Source: Gammaproteobacteria bacterium
GTDB taxonomy: Bacteria; Pseudomonadota; Gammaproteobacteria; DSM-16500
NCBI GenBank assembly: GCA_013816845.1
Contig: JACDDU010000007.1
Span: forward strand, 87,176-151,175
Length of the DNA: 64,000 nt
Direction of reading: 5' to 3'
The notes below the pieces were generated by a model that was not told where the DNA came from, searched no databases, and saw only the letters and a program-made list of their open reading frames with translations. This document shows, one piece after another, positions 26,044 through 34,631 of this stretch. The number at the start of each line of letters is the position of its first letter. Within the stretch, counting starts at the first letter, position 1. The position numbers were made by a program, and so were the translations under genes.

Positions 26044-27135
26044 ATGTTGAATGATCGTGAAGACAAATTCGAATCGCCAGAGGAAAGTGAGTATCATTTT
26101 TCTGACGATGACGTTAGCTACGAAGTTGAACCTGAAACGCCTAAGGAAACGCCTCCAAGTAAAGAGAATTTTCTAAATCGTCTCTCACGATCAAAGCGCA
26201 TGCTAATTAGTTTAGTCGTGTTTTTGGTTCTGGTGTTTGTTGTTTATAAAATGGTTGCGCCAACCAGTACTCAACCGACTGAAATTAATCCAACCATTCA
26301 ACCCAAAGTTATAACGCAACCCATTACCACTACGCCCGCCCAAGTTTCTCAACCTTCCCAATTAACCGTAACTGCGCCCGCAGCACCATCAGCAGTTATT
26401 CCTACGGCGACCGTAGTCCAAGCTTCATCACCACCCGTTGCAAGTGCACCCCAAGCAACCCAGGTTGTTCCGTTACAGGGTCCACCGGCGCAGGCGATGG
26501 TCGTAAGCGCGCCACCTCAAGTGGTGCAATCTTCTTCCGTGATGCCACCAACACCACCCACTGTTATGTCACCATCAACACAGCCCTTGCCTAACATGGT
26601 GCCCATGCAATCTCCACCGCCAACCGCAACGCCTGCTTATGTTCTAAATACGAGTACAACATCACCGATTAGTGCACAAGTCCCGGGCGGATTGGATGCA
26701 GCAATGGCGCAATTAATGGCTGGTAACGAGCGACTTATCGCTCAGTTACAAGCTGATTATGGCCAGCGAGTTAATGATTTTGCGACGCAAAATAAAGTAT
26801 TGCAGGAGCAAGTCCAAAGCATGTCTGCTCGCGTTTCTGCTATGGAAGCTGAAATGCAGAAATTGGTGCAAAGCATGATGCAACGAAATACGGAACCTAA
26901 GAACATAGAGCCGCAAGTCATCATATCCCCGGGTCGTGTTCTTCCCTACAGCGTTCAAGCCATTATCCCCGGCCGAGCTTGGTTACGCTCAGATAGTGGT
27001 GAAACGGTTACAGTTGCTGAAGGTGATATGCTTAAAAATACCGGTCGGGTTATTAAAATTGACCCTTATGATGGTGTCGTTGAAATTAACACGGGTAATA
27101 AAGTCGTTTCGCTTTCCTATGGGAATGGCACTTAG
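26044..27135 (+). CDS. icmG: IcmG/DotF, inner-membrane Dot/Icm component
   Basis: IcmG (DotF) is a bitopic inner-membrane protein associated with the Dot/Icm core and able to bind effectors in Legionella. The 363-residue product has an acidic cytoplasmic N-terminus (1-45), one membrane span near 55-72, a long Pro/Thr/Gln-rich periplasmic linker (about 75-215), a coiled coil (about 220-285) and a C-terminal globular domain with VQAIIPGRAWLRSDSGETVTVAEGD-type sequence. The Legionella protein is about 269 residues; the linker explains the extra length. A strong terminator follows. Confidence 0.88.
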   Translation: MLNDREDKFESPEESEYHFSDDDVSYEVEPETPKETPPSKENFLNRLSRSKRMLISLVVFLVLVFVVYKMVAPTSTQPTEINPTIQPKVITQPITTTPAQVSQPSQLTVTAPAAPSAVIPTATVVQASSPPVASAPQATQVVPLQGPPAQAMVVSAPPQVVQSSSVMPPTPPTVMSPSTQPLPNMVPMQSPPPTATPAYVLNTSTTSPISAQVPGGLDAAMAQLMAGNERLIAQLQADYGQRVNDFATQNKVLQEQVQSMSARVSAMEAEMQKLVQSMMQRNTEPKNIEPQVIISPGRVLPYSVQAIIPGRAWLRSDSGETVTVAEGDMLKNTGRVIKIDPYDGVVEINTGNKVVSLSYGNGT

Positions 27136-27175
27136 CTCATTTAAATTTGCATGATGAGCCATTAAATTACTCATC

Positions 27176-27224
27176 ACATTTGCCCATCCTGAGTTAACCA
27201 GACTAGGATGGGCAAATGTTTTTA
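27176..27224 (+). terminator. Strong rho-independent terminator between icmG and icmC
   Basis: Perfect 15-base arms (27176-27190 and 27205-27219) with a 14-base loop are followed at once by a run of T. It lies 40 bases after the icmG stop and 68 bases before icmC. It divides the Dot/Icm genes into icmP-icmG and icmC-icmB transcription units, unless read through. Confidence 0.88.
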
Positions 27225-27291
27225 TATACCACTATGATTGTTATCATAGGGAAAAGCAGGGATGACAACCGCGAAATAGAATGAGGTGCCT

Positions 27292-27951
27292 ATGTTGCCA
27301 AGCCAAAGTAAGAAATGCTGGGTGGTTGTGCATCAATTTTTAATTATTATTTTTTTATGTTTAGTGACTTCCGCTATTTTTGCAGCAGCAGAAACCACAA
27401 CCATCGATTTGCCGGGTGGGGCAAAAGTATCTTCCACTTCCGCGCAAGATATGTTGGTTAATTTTTCGAAAACCATTCCCAACCTAATGCGATTGGTCAC
27501 AGCTTTTGCCTATGTTATGGGAATGTATCTGATTATTGCTGGCATCATTCGGATGAAACATCTCGGCGAATCCCGCACTATGATGTCTCAAGAACACAGT
27601 GTGAAAGCGCCTTTAATTCTACTCGCAACAGGCGCCATGTTGCTTTACATTCCGACTTCCGTCCAAATGGGCTTAAGTACTTTCTGGACAGATCCCAATC
27701 CCTATGGTTATTTGCAAGAAGAAGATCAATGGTCGCAATTTATTAATGTCTGCTATCTTGTCGTTCAATTTGTCGGGACCATCGCTTTTATACGCGGATT
27801 ATTAACATTGAGTCATCTCGGCGGTCATGGGGGCAATCAACCCGGGACATTTGCAAAAGGGCTAACTTATATCATTGGTGGTATATTATGCATTAACATT
27901 TATCAGTTTGTGCAAGTGATAAATGTTACTTTAGGATTAAGTACATATTAA
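27292..27951 (+). CDS. icmC: IcmC/DotE, inner-membrane Dot/Icm protein
   Basis: IcmC (DotE) is a polytopic inner-membrane protein of the Dot/Icm system. From ATG 27292 the product has 219 residues: an N-terminal hydrophobic segment (probably a signal sequence ending AIFAAAE), then spans near 65-83, 100-118, 147-167 and 185-205. The FSKTIPNLMRLVTAFAYVMGMYLIIAGI block is shared with IcmD and related IcmC proteins. AGG lies 5 bases before this ATG; the frame also opens at GTG 27286. The Legionella protein is about 194 residues. Confidence 0.88.
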   Translation: MLPSQSKKCWVVVHQFLIIIFLCLVTSAIFAAAETTTIDLPGGAKVSSTSAQDMLVNFSKTIPNLMRLVTAFAYVMGMYLIIAGIIRMKHLGESRTMMSQEHSVKAPLILLATGAMLLYIPTSVQMGLSTFWTDPNPYGYLQEEDQWSQFINVCYLVVQFVGTIAFIRGLLTLSHLGGHGGNQPGTFAKGLTYIIGGILCINIYQFVQVINVTLGLSTY

Positions 27952-28016
27952 ACTAGTTGCATCTTTAAGATTGTAAATTAGGAAGTCCAGAGTTTAATTT
28001 AAAATATGGAGACGAC

Positions 28017-28406
28017 ATGATGAAAAAGAATGTAATCTTGGGTGCATTTGCGCTAGCTTGTTTTGTTGCTGGCAGTGCAGCGCTTGCTGCGCAAATCTCA
28101 GGTTTTGGTTCGGTCGCAGCGCAAGTCACTTCGAACGTGGGTAACATTGCAAAATTAGTCACTGCAGCTGCTTATGTCGCTGGTATGGCTTTTGCGGTGG
28201 GCGCCATTGTGAAGTTTAAAGCACACAAAGATAATCCAACTCAAATTCCAATCGGTACACCAATCGCTTTGTTATTTGTGGGTGCAGCGCTTATTTTTAT
28301 CCCAACTGTATTCAAAGTGTCTGGACAAACATTATTTGGTGCAAGTGGCACCGTAGCTGGCGTTTCCGGTATTGAAACATTTGGCGCGCCTAAACCAACC
28401 TCTTAA
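28017..28406 (+). CDS. icmD: IcmD/DotP, inner-membrane Dot/Icm protein
   Basis: IcmD (DotP) is a small inner-membrane protein of the Dot/Icm system. The 129-residue product (Legionella about 132) has a cleavable or anchoring N-terminal hydrophobic segment (ending SAALAAQ), the VGNIAKLVTAAAYVAGMAFAVGAIVKFKAHKDNPTQ region typical of the family, and a second membrane span near 80-97. Part of its first half resembles IcmC next to it. Two ATG codons in tandem (28017, 28020) may serve as start. Confidence 0.92.
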   Translation: MMKKNVILGAFALACFVAGSAALAAQISGFGSVAAQVTSNVGNIAKLVTAAAYVAGMAFAVGAIVKFKAHKDNPTQIPIGTPIALLFVGAALIFIPTVFKVSGQTLFGASGTVAGVSGIETFGAPKPTS

Positions 28407-28424
28407 TGTGTAACGTAAAAAGCT

Positions 28425-29048
28425 ATGCATGATCTTCAACTGGCAGTGAATTTAACGGGTTGGCGAATTTTCGTCAGACGTAAGCAGGATAAAGCATTCC
28501 TGCCAGTAGAAAAACGTGTATTTGCTCGTGATGCCTATACGTGTCAGTACTGTGCTTTTCAAGCTAAAGAATTCCAAGAAGTGGTTAATTTAGATGGAAA
28601 TTATAGTAACAATAAATTGAGCAATTTGGTCACTGCTTGCTGTTTTTGTTCCCAATGTTTATTTATACAAGCTGTAGGCTTAGATGAAATGGGAGGGGGT
28701 CAACTTATTTACTTACCTGAACTTAGCCAAGCTGACTTAAACAGTTTTTGTCATGTTTTATTTTGCGCTATGGGTAACAATACAGGTTACCAAGACAGTG
28801 CCCAATCGATTTATCGTAGTCTTAAATTCCGTAGCCAAATTGTTGAAAATAAATTAGGCTCAGGAACAAGTAATCCCAACACAGTTGGTCAAATGGTCAT
28901 TGAATATCAAGAACGGTTTCCGGAAAAAAAAATTGATATTCTCAAAGAAATGCGACTATTGCCTTCGCATGCAAAATTCCGAATCCAGCTGGATACCTGG
29001 GCGGCAGCGGCTCTTGCTGAGTTAAGCGAAGAAACACCTTCTGATTAA
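28425..29048 (+). CDS. icmJ: IcmJ/DotN, coupling-complex zinc protein
   Basis: IcmJ (DotN) is a cytoplasmic subunit of the Dot/Icm coupling complex that binds the C-terminal extension of IcmO/DotL. The 207-residue product equals the Legionella length (about 208). It has an HNH-like zinc site made by two cysteine pairs, YTCQYC (near residue 40) and ACCFCSQC (near 76-83), followed by an alpha-helical domain. It starts 18 bases after icmD and is followed by icmB 20 bases later. Confidence 0.93.
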   Translation: MHDLQLAVNLTGWRIFVRRKQDKAFLPVEKRVFARDAYTCQYCAFQAKEFQEVVNLDGNYSNNKLSNLVTACCFCSQCLFIQAVGLDEMGGGQLIYLPELSQADLNSFCHVLFCAMGNNTGYQDSAQSIYRSLKFRSQIVENKLGSGTSNPNTVGQMVIEYQERFPEKKIDILKEMRLLPSHAKFRIQLDTWAAAALAELSEETPSD

Positions 29049-29068
29049 TAAGGTTTGAAAGGTGAAGG

Positions 29069-32000
29069 ATGCGCGACCGTACGTTCATTGATCCACTACT
29101 AGATAGCATTGATTCAGTGCTGGCTTGGTTTAGCACTGAATTAAAACAAACTGTTGAATCCTACTGTGACTTAGAGACAGCGGACGATAACTATACACTT
29201 GTTGCCCGCGACGGCTCGCTCATTTCTGTTATTCGAGTATTTGGTGTCACACGTTTAATCGGCCAAGAAGAATTCAATACAATCCACCAAGGGTTAACGC
29301 AAAGCTTACAAGCAACCTTAAAACGTCCAGGCCATGTCGTTCAAGTTTTCTTTGGCTATGATCGCGAAGCAGTGAAGCCAGAAATTGAAGATATTTTATC
29401 GCCGGCTAGAGCAACGGCAAAACGACTCAATTTAGAATTAGATGATTTGTTCAATGAGCGCATCAATTATTTTTCAAGATTTTGCGCGCGTGAAGAATTA
29501 TATTTTGTTTTATGGACGCGACCTTATTCGCTCACGCGCGAACAGCAAAAAAGGGCAACGAAAGATAAACTCAATTTTATCCGCGAACACGATATCCCGC
29601 CTTTTCGCAATGGGCAAAATTTAATTGCGGCTATTCCTGATTTACGTGAATCCCATGCGTCATTTGTGCGTTCCGTTGTTACGGATATGAATGCCTTAAA
29701 TATTTATTCAGTTTTATTGCAAATTCACCCTGCCGTCTATGCGATGCGCTATGTTGCTGATGCAGATTTTACCTCGAAAGATTGGCGCGCTGTTTTACCG
29801 GGTGATAAAATTCCTATTCATGAAGCGCGTCCGCTTGCGGGGGAATTATCTGGTCTTATGTATCCGCCGCTTGCTCGACAAATTTTTCCCAGGGACGCGA
29901 CTGCAATTGATTTGCGCACGGCGAGGGTAGGCGATCGTATCTATACGCCACTCTTTATTGATCTTTTTCCCCAAGATTTAAAAACTTTTATTGCTTTGTT
30001 TGCAAGAACGTTACCCACACGCGTGCCTTGGCGTATTTCATTTCTAATTGAAAGTGGAGGTCTTGCTACTCTAAGTTTCAAATCAATGATGTCAGCTATT
30101 TTAAGTTTTACGTCGGCGCAAAATGGGCTGGTGCACGATTCTGTTAAGTTACTTCGCGATATAGAAACGAATACCGACGATGCGGTGGTGAAGTTGCAAG
30201 TTAGTTTAGCCACTTGGGCACCTGAAGGTAATATCCGCTTACTACGTACCCGTGCTGCCGAGCTCTCAAAAGCAGTCGAAGGATGGGGTAGTTGTGAAGT
30301 TTCTGAAGTATCAGGCGACGTATTTGCCGGATTTGCTTCGAGCTTACTCGGATTTAGTGCCAATAGCGTGGCAACTCCTTCTGTTGCCCCGCTCTCTGAT
30401 GTGGTTTATATGCTTCCCTTCACACGTCCCGCATCAGCTTGGGAATATGGCGCTTTACTATTACGCTCGCCAGATGGAAAGCCTTGGCCGTATCAACCAG
30501 GCTCAGTTCAGCAAACAACCTGGATCGATTTAATGTATGCTCGACCCGGTTCGGGTAAATCAGTTTTATCGAACGCGATTAACTTAGCGCTCTGCTTGTC
30601 GGGTGGTATTACCCGATTACCCCGCATTGCCATTATCGATATAGGTCCTTCCAGTAGTGGATTAATTTCCTTGTTGCGCGAAGCGCTGAGTGATGAGCAA
30701 AAGCATTTTGTGGCATATCATCGCTTACGCATGACACCAGACTATTCAATCAATCCGTTCGACACTCAGCTTGGTTGTCGTTTCCCTTCGCCGCAAGAGC
30801 GTGGATTTCTAGTTAATTTTATTACGTTATTAGCAACGCCGCTGGGTGCCGAGCGTCCTTACGATGGCATTTCCGACATGGCGGGTTTAGTTGTTGATGA
30901 AATGTATAAAAATTTGGCTGATGAAGGTAAAGCACATCCTTACACACAAGGCATCGAAGCTATTGTTGATGATATTTTAGGTGAAATTGGCTTTGTACAG
31001 GATGAGCGAACAACGTGGTGGGAAGTAACAGATGCTTTGTTTTTAGCAGGCTTTCACCATGAAGCCATGCTCGCCCAACGTTATGCGATGCCTTTGCTTG
31101 CCGATGCGGCTGCTATTTGTCGAACCCAAGTCATTGAAGATTTATACGGCCAAGTTCGAGCCCCCACAGGTGAACCACTGATCCAAGCTTTTGGCCGGAT
31201 GATTTCGAGCGCTGTGCGGGAATATCCCATACTTTCTAACATCACTAAATTTGATATTGGTGAAGCACGTATTGTGTCACTCGATTTAGATGAAGTTGCT
31301 AAAAGTGGGGGTGATGCAGCAGAACGCCAAACAGCAGTGATGTATATGTTGGCGCGTTATGCTTTGGCCCGACATTATTATCTTACCGAAGATTCATTAT
31401 CGGACATTCCTGAAGCCTATCATGAATTTCATCGTCTTCGCATTGCAGAAATTCGCGAAGATTCCAAGCGCATTGTTTATGATGAATTTCACCGTACTTC
31501 TAAAGCCCGTGCTGTGCGCGACCAAGTAATTTTAGATATGCGCGAAGGTCGAAAGTGGAATGTACAAATTGCTTTGATATCGCAATCACTGGATGATTTT
31601 GATCCAGTCATGGTTGAATTTGGAACGTCAGTATTCATTATGGATGCAGGACCTGAGCAAGCAATTCGTCGGTCCACAGAAATTTTTGGGTTATCAGATA
31701 CAGCTCGAATTGCGCTTAAAACACGTGTTCATGGTCCGCGGGAAGGTGGGGCTACATTTCTCGCGCAATTCTCAACAAAGAATGGCATGAATACTCAACT
31801 GTTAACCAATACGCTAGGGCCTATTGAATTATGGGCATTTAGTACGACCGCAGAGGATGCCCGTTTACGTAATCGTTTGTATCAACGATTGGGGCCTAAA
31901 GAAGCGCGTCGATTATTAGCCAATCTTTTTCCTACAGGTTCTGTCAAAGGTTTAATTGAGTCCAGGTTGACCATGCTGCGAGAAAAACAAGGCGTGATTG

Positions 32001-32095
32001 AGGAAGATAGTAATTTGAGTATTGCTGATCAATTGCTAGAAGAAATTTTAGAAGCGTACTCAATCAATCCAGATGTGAAAAGCTTGCCTAAATAA
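29069..32095 (+). CDS. icmB: IcmB/DotO, VirB4-like secretion ATPase
   Basis: IcmB (DotO) is the large cytoplasmic ATPase, related to VirB4/TraU, that sits at the base of the Dot/Icm machine and recruits DotB. The 1008-residue product equals the Legionella length (about 1009). Walker A is seen in ARPGSGKSVLSN (about residues 491-502) and Walker B in RIVYDEFHRT (about 801-810). It is the last gene of the plus-strand Dot/Icm cluster. In Legionella tphA and icmF follow; here icmF is elsewhere, on the opposite strand. Confidence 0.96.
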   Translation: MRDRTFIDPLLDSIDSVLAWFSTELKQTVESYCDLETADDNYTLVARDGSLISVIRVFGVTRLIGQEEFNTIHQGLTQSLQATLKRPGHVVQVFFGYDREAVKPEIEDILSPARATAKRLNLELDDLFNERINYFSRFCAREELYFVLWTRPYSLTREQQKRATKDKLNFIREHDIPPFRNGQNLIAAIPDLRESHASFVRSVVTDMNALNIYSVLLQIHPAVYAMRYVADADFTSKDWRAVLPGDKIPIHEARPLAGELSGLMYPPLARQIFPRDATAIDLRTARVGDRIYTPLFIDLFPQDLKTFIALFARTLPTRVPWRISFLIESGGLATLSFKSMMSAILSFTSAQNGLVHDSVKLLRDIETNTDDAVVKLQVSLATWAPEGNIRLLRTRAAELSKAVEGWGSCEVSEVSGDVFAGFASSLLGFSANSVATPSVAPLSDVVYMLPFTRPASAWEYGALLLRSPDGKPWPYQPGSVQQTTWIDLMYARPGSGKSVLSNAINLALCLSGGITRLPRIAIIDIGPSSSGLISLLREALSDEQKHFVAYHRLRMTPDYSINPFDTQLGCRFPSPQERGFLVNFITLLATPLGAERPYDGISDMAGLVVDEMYKNLADEGKAHPYTQGIEAIVDDILGEIGFVQDERTTWWEVTDALFLAGFHHEAMLAQRYAMPLLADAAAICRTQVIEDLYGQVRAPTGEPLIQAFGRMISSAVREYPILSNITKFDIGEARIVSLDLDEVAKSGGDAAERQTAVMYMLARYALARHYYLTEDSLSDIPEAYHEFHRLRIAEIREDSKRIVYDEFHRTSKARAVRDQVILDMREGRKWNVQIALISQSLDDFDPVMVEFGTSVFIMDAGPEQAIRRSTEIFGLSDTARIALKTRVHGPREGGATFLAQFSTKNGMNTQLLTNTLGPIELWAFSTTAEDARLRNRLYQRLGPKEARRLLANLFPTGSVKGLIESRLTMLREKQGVIEEDSNLSIADQLLEEILEAYSINPDVKSLPK

Positions 32096-32190
32096 TCGCT
32101 TTTTATCAACTCTGCTTGCAATTGATCTTTCGAGTTATTCGGCATAATATTTCTGAGCTATTAATGGAAAATAATTAAAGGAAATCTCTT

Positions 32191-32541
32191 ATGCAAAATC
32201 GTGCCATTTCTATTGCTGAAGGTGTCAAAGATTCTTTATTAGAATTAATAGATGCTGATGCGCCTAATTACAAATTGTCGAGAGCCACTGCTGCTTTATT
32301 TTTTTTAAATGCAGGCATTGCTGCAGTGCAAAATAATGCGACCGTTAAGAATTTTTCTCTCGGATGCGCTATTGCTTCTAGTTTATTGTCAGCCCATGAA
32401 TATGGCTTCAAAAATTCAGCACAAGCAGTTTCTTCCAATGCCATGTCCTTATTTAGTAAAGCAAGATCCTATGTACAGCCAGAACCAAAACCACAGTTTG
32501 CTTCGCAATTTCCTCAGTTGAGAACAAGAGCTTTATCATGA
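32191..32541 (+). CDS. Small protein with hydrophobic middle, unknown function
   Basis: I do not recognise a family. The 116-residue product has a polar N-terminus, two moderately hydrophobic segments (about 30-46 and 56-72) that could form a membrane hairpin, and a basic, proline-containing tail ending RTRALS. The ribosome binding site is good (AAAGGAAATCTCTT before the ATG). It lies 95 bases downstream of icmB on the same strand, with no clear terminator between them, so it may be co-transcribed with the Dot/Icm genes. It could be an accessory component or a small effector; neither is shown. Confidence 0.65.
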   Translation: MQNRAISIAEGVKDSLLELIDADAPNYKLSRATAALFFLNAGIAAVQNNATVKNFSLGCAIASSLLSAHEYGFKNSAQAVSSNAMSLFSKARSYVQPEPKPQFASQFPQLRTRALS

Positions 32542-32640
32542 TCCAGGTAAATAATTTCGCAGGGATTTTGTAATGTATTAGAAATGTTACCTTCCCACTA
32601 TGTCACTTTCAATATGTATTAAATTTCGTTTACTTACTAT

Positions 32641-32662
32641 TACCCCGCTCTCTTGCGGGGTA
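32641..32662. terminator. Hairpin between convergent genes downstream of icmB
   Basis: Perfect 8-base arms TACCCCGC (32641-32648) and GCGGGGTA (32655-32662) with a 6-base loop. A run of eight T begins about 18 bases after the stem on the plus strand, so a plus-strand terminator is plausible though the spacing is unusual. It lies between the 116-residue protein gene and the convergent gene at 32716. Confidence 0.5.
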
Positions 32663-32715
32663 TGGTTAAATTCAAAAAGTTTTTTTTAAGTTAGTCCAAA
32701 TAAAGATGCGGATAT

Positions 32716-33873
32716 TTACTTGTTATTATTTTTAACAGCAGTATCCCTTGAATCCTTATCTCTTGGTCTTAAATCTTGTTGAACCACATTGATATTAGTT
32801 TGATTAGGAGAAAAGTTTCGATTGCGTTGTTGAATTAAATCTCTATTTACTTTTTGTTTTGCCTCAATCATTTCAGGCAAGGTCTTTTCTATCAAGTCTA
32901 AATCTAAAACTAAGTTTTTAAATCGAGAATTTTCAAAGCTACTGAATGGGTTTCGGAACCGCATGGTGAGGGGAATGGTCGTAATCTTTCTTAGAAAACT
33001 TTCTTCAGAAAAAAAGTGGTCTGTAATAATTTTTTTGAGTTGAAAATTATCGATTTCCTTAAATGCATTAATGGATTGCAAAATTGGATTGGTATCCTCG
33101 ATACCCAGGTTTATGCATTCATCATATTTTGCCTTAAGTTGTTCAATTTTTTGTTGAATGATAGTTTCCCAGTCTTCAACACGTTTAAATTGTTTTAAAA
33201 TAACATCAAGTTTATCTAAGCTTTCTTGAGGAATGCGCTTAATTTCGGCCACGGTACTTAGTAGCTTTAACTGAGAGATGATAGGATCTACGAGTTTTCC
33301 AGCTCGGTTTGTAATATCAATCGAATATTCCTTAATATATTCATCCAACTGCTTTAAATGTAAATTAAGAGCAGTTTTCTTTTTCATATCAGTAACATTT
33401 TTAAGCGTTTTTAAAATCAATTCACCAGAAGCTACATTGCTTCGTGCAAAATTTTCTAGGTTATCAAAAAGTGTTTTGTTAGCATTTTCTTCTGGAAATT
33501 GTAGTAAGAACCATTCTAAAAGTTTAGCAAAGGGTTCAAAGTGGCCATAACGCGCTGCAGTTTCCAGCGCGCCTATTTTTGGAGGTTCGCCTATAAATAA
33601 TTTTTTTGCCTCTGTTAAAAAGTTATTGTTGTTCTGGTTTAGAAAGTTATTATTGTTCGGGTCCACAGTAAAATTGAGGGGAATAAATTTAAAAAAAACC
33701 AAGGAAGCATCTTTTTGTTTTGGAAGGAGGGTATTTTTAAACTGATTATTAAGCCAAACGCTGGCTTCTTCCAAAGAGACTTCTTTGAATTCCTTTCCAT
33801 CTGAGCTTGGTATTTTAAAAGGCATATTAAGAGCACTTAAATTCATATTGATACTAATAGTATAGTACGACAT
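32716..33873 (-). CDS. Unrecognised cytosolic protein, possible Dot/Icm effector
   Basis: I do not recognise a family. The 385-residue product has no signal peptide and no membrane span. Residues about 85-135 contain GALETAARYGHFEPFAKLLEWF, which resembles one ankyrin-type helix pair, and the middle (about 180-270) is predicted coiled coil. A short tandem repeat is seen near residue 78 (NNNNFLNQNNNNFL), and the C-terminus is polar and charged. The coding is very AT-rich compared with its neighbours. No ribosome binding site is clear; ATG 33873, 33846 and 33825 are all possible. Eukaryote-like helical repeats, odd composition and position beside the secretion genes suggest an effector, but this is inference. 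Confidence 0.7.
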   Translation of the reverse strand: MSYYTISINMNLSALNMPFKIPSSDGKEFKEVSLEEASVWLNNQFKNTLLPKQKDASLVFFKFIPLNFTVDPNNNNFLNQNNNNFLTEAKKLFIGEPPKIGALETAARYGHFEPFAKLLEWFLLQFPEENANKTLFDNLENFARSNVASGELILKTLKNVTDMKKKTALNLHLKQLDEYIKEYSIDITNRAGKLVDPIISQLKLLSTVAEIKRIPQESLDKLDVILKQFKRVEDWETIIQQKIEQLKAKYDECINLGIEDTNPILQSINAFKEIDNFQLKKIITDHFFSEESFLRKITTIPLTMRFRNPFSSFENSRFKNLVLDLDLIEKTLPEMIEAKQKVNRDLIQQRNRNFSPNQTNINVVQQDLRPRDKDSRDTAVKNNNK

Positions 33874-33966
33874 TAGCTTTGATAAAGCGGGTAAGAAATA
33901 TATGATGAAACATAAGGTTACAGTCTGGTGCAGAAAATACGCTTTGAAGGTGTTGCGGAGAAACTC

Positions 33967-34004
33967 CCTGCAGGCTAAGAAAAGATAGGTTTTAAGCCTA
34001 CAGG
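33967..34004 (-). terminator. Probable terminator after the gene at 34017
   Basis: Ten-base arms (33967-33976 and 33995-34004) pair with one G-T wobble around an 18-base loop, 13 bases past the stop of the minus-strand gene. The T-run after it is weak (GAGTTTCT). Confidence 0.45.
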
Positions 34005-34016
34005 GTGCAGATCGTC

Positions 34017-34598
34017 TTATGGTTTAAGTTTGCTAACGTCAATACTTTTAAGGGCTTCTAACCAGACTTTTCTTTCCGTTTCGCCCATGTCTGATTTTTT
34101 AATGACATAATGTAAAATCACTAATCGTTGATCAGGCGTTAAAACAATACGTTGTAGTTCATCTTGTTGGTCTTTTGTTGGCTCTTCAACGCGAAACTCC
34201 ATCATAGCTTCTTGTTCATTTGAAGAAATTAAATTATAAATAATTTTTAATTTTTGATTGCGTAATTCCTCTGCTTCTTTATCTGCAAATAGCTTCGGCG
34301 TAAAATTTTTGCTCATCGTAAAATTAAATTTTTGAAAAGTAATTAATTCTTGCCAATTATTAACAGTTTGATTGGCGGTTACGTATTCCCCTAAAGTTAA
34401 ATTATTGTCAGCTTGAAAATTATCAAGCTTCCATGATTTTCCACCAAGTTCTAATGTTTCAGGGAAAGTATGTTGAGTCGCAGGCTTTGTTACTGCAGGG
34501 GCGGGCGCTGGAGTAGCGGTTGTTTCAGGCGTTGCTGCATAACATGAAACACTGAGAAACAAAAATAATAAACCAGATACTTTGACAATAACTTTCAT
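34017..34598 (-). CDS. Predicted secreted protein downstream of icmHF, unknown function
   Basis: I do not recognise a family. The 193-residue product has a Sec signal peptide (MKVIVKVSGLLFLFLSVSCYA, cleavage near residue 21; the cysteine in SVSCYA gives a poor lipobox, so a lipoprotein is possible but less likely). A short Ala/Pro/Thr-rich linker (about 22-42) precedes a polar alpha/beta domain of about 150 residues. It has a good ribosome binding site (GGGAAG) and starts 33 bases after the dienelactone hydrolase gene, so it is probably the last gene of the icmH-icmF operon. A periplasmic role linked to the secretion machine is possible but unproven. Confidence 0.7.
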   Translation of the reverse strand: MKVIVKVSGLLFLFLSVSCYAATPETTATPAPAPAVTKPATQHTFPETLELGGKSWKLDNFQADNNLTLGEYVTANQTVNNWQELITFQKFNFTMSKNFTPKLFADKEAEELRNQKLKIIYNLISSNEQEAMMEFRVEEPTKDQQDELQRIVLTPDQRLVILHYVIKKSDMGETERKVWLEALKSIDVSKLKP

Positions 34599-34631
34599 AG
34601 ATTTACTTCCCTTTTGTAAATTTAAGTTAAT

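Noticed and set aside
29941..30363. A 140-codon minus-strand frame inside icmB
   Set aside because: It lies opposite conserved IcmB sequence and has no ribosome binding site.
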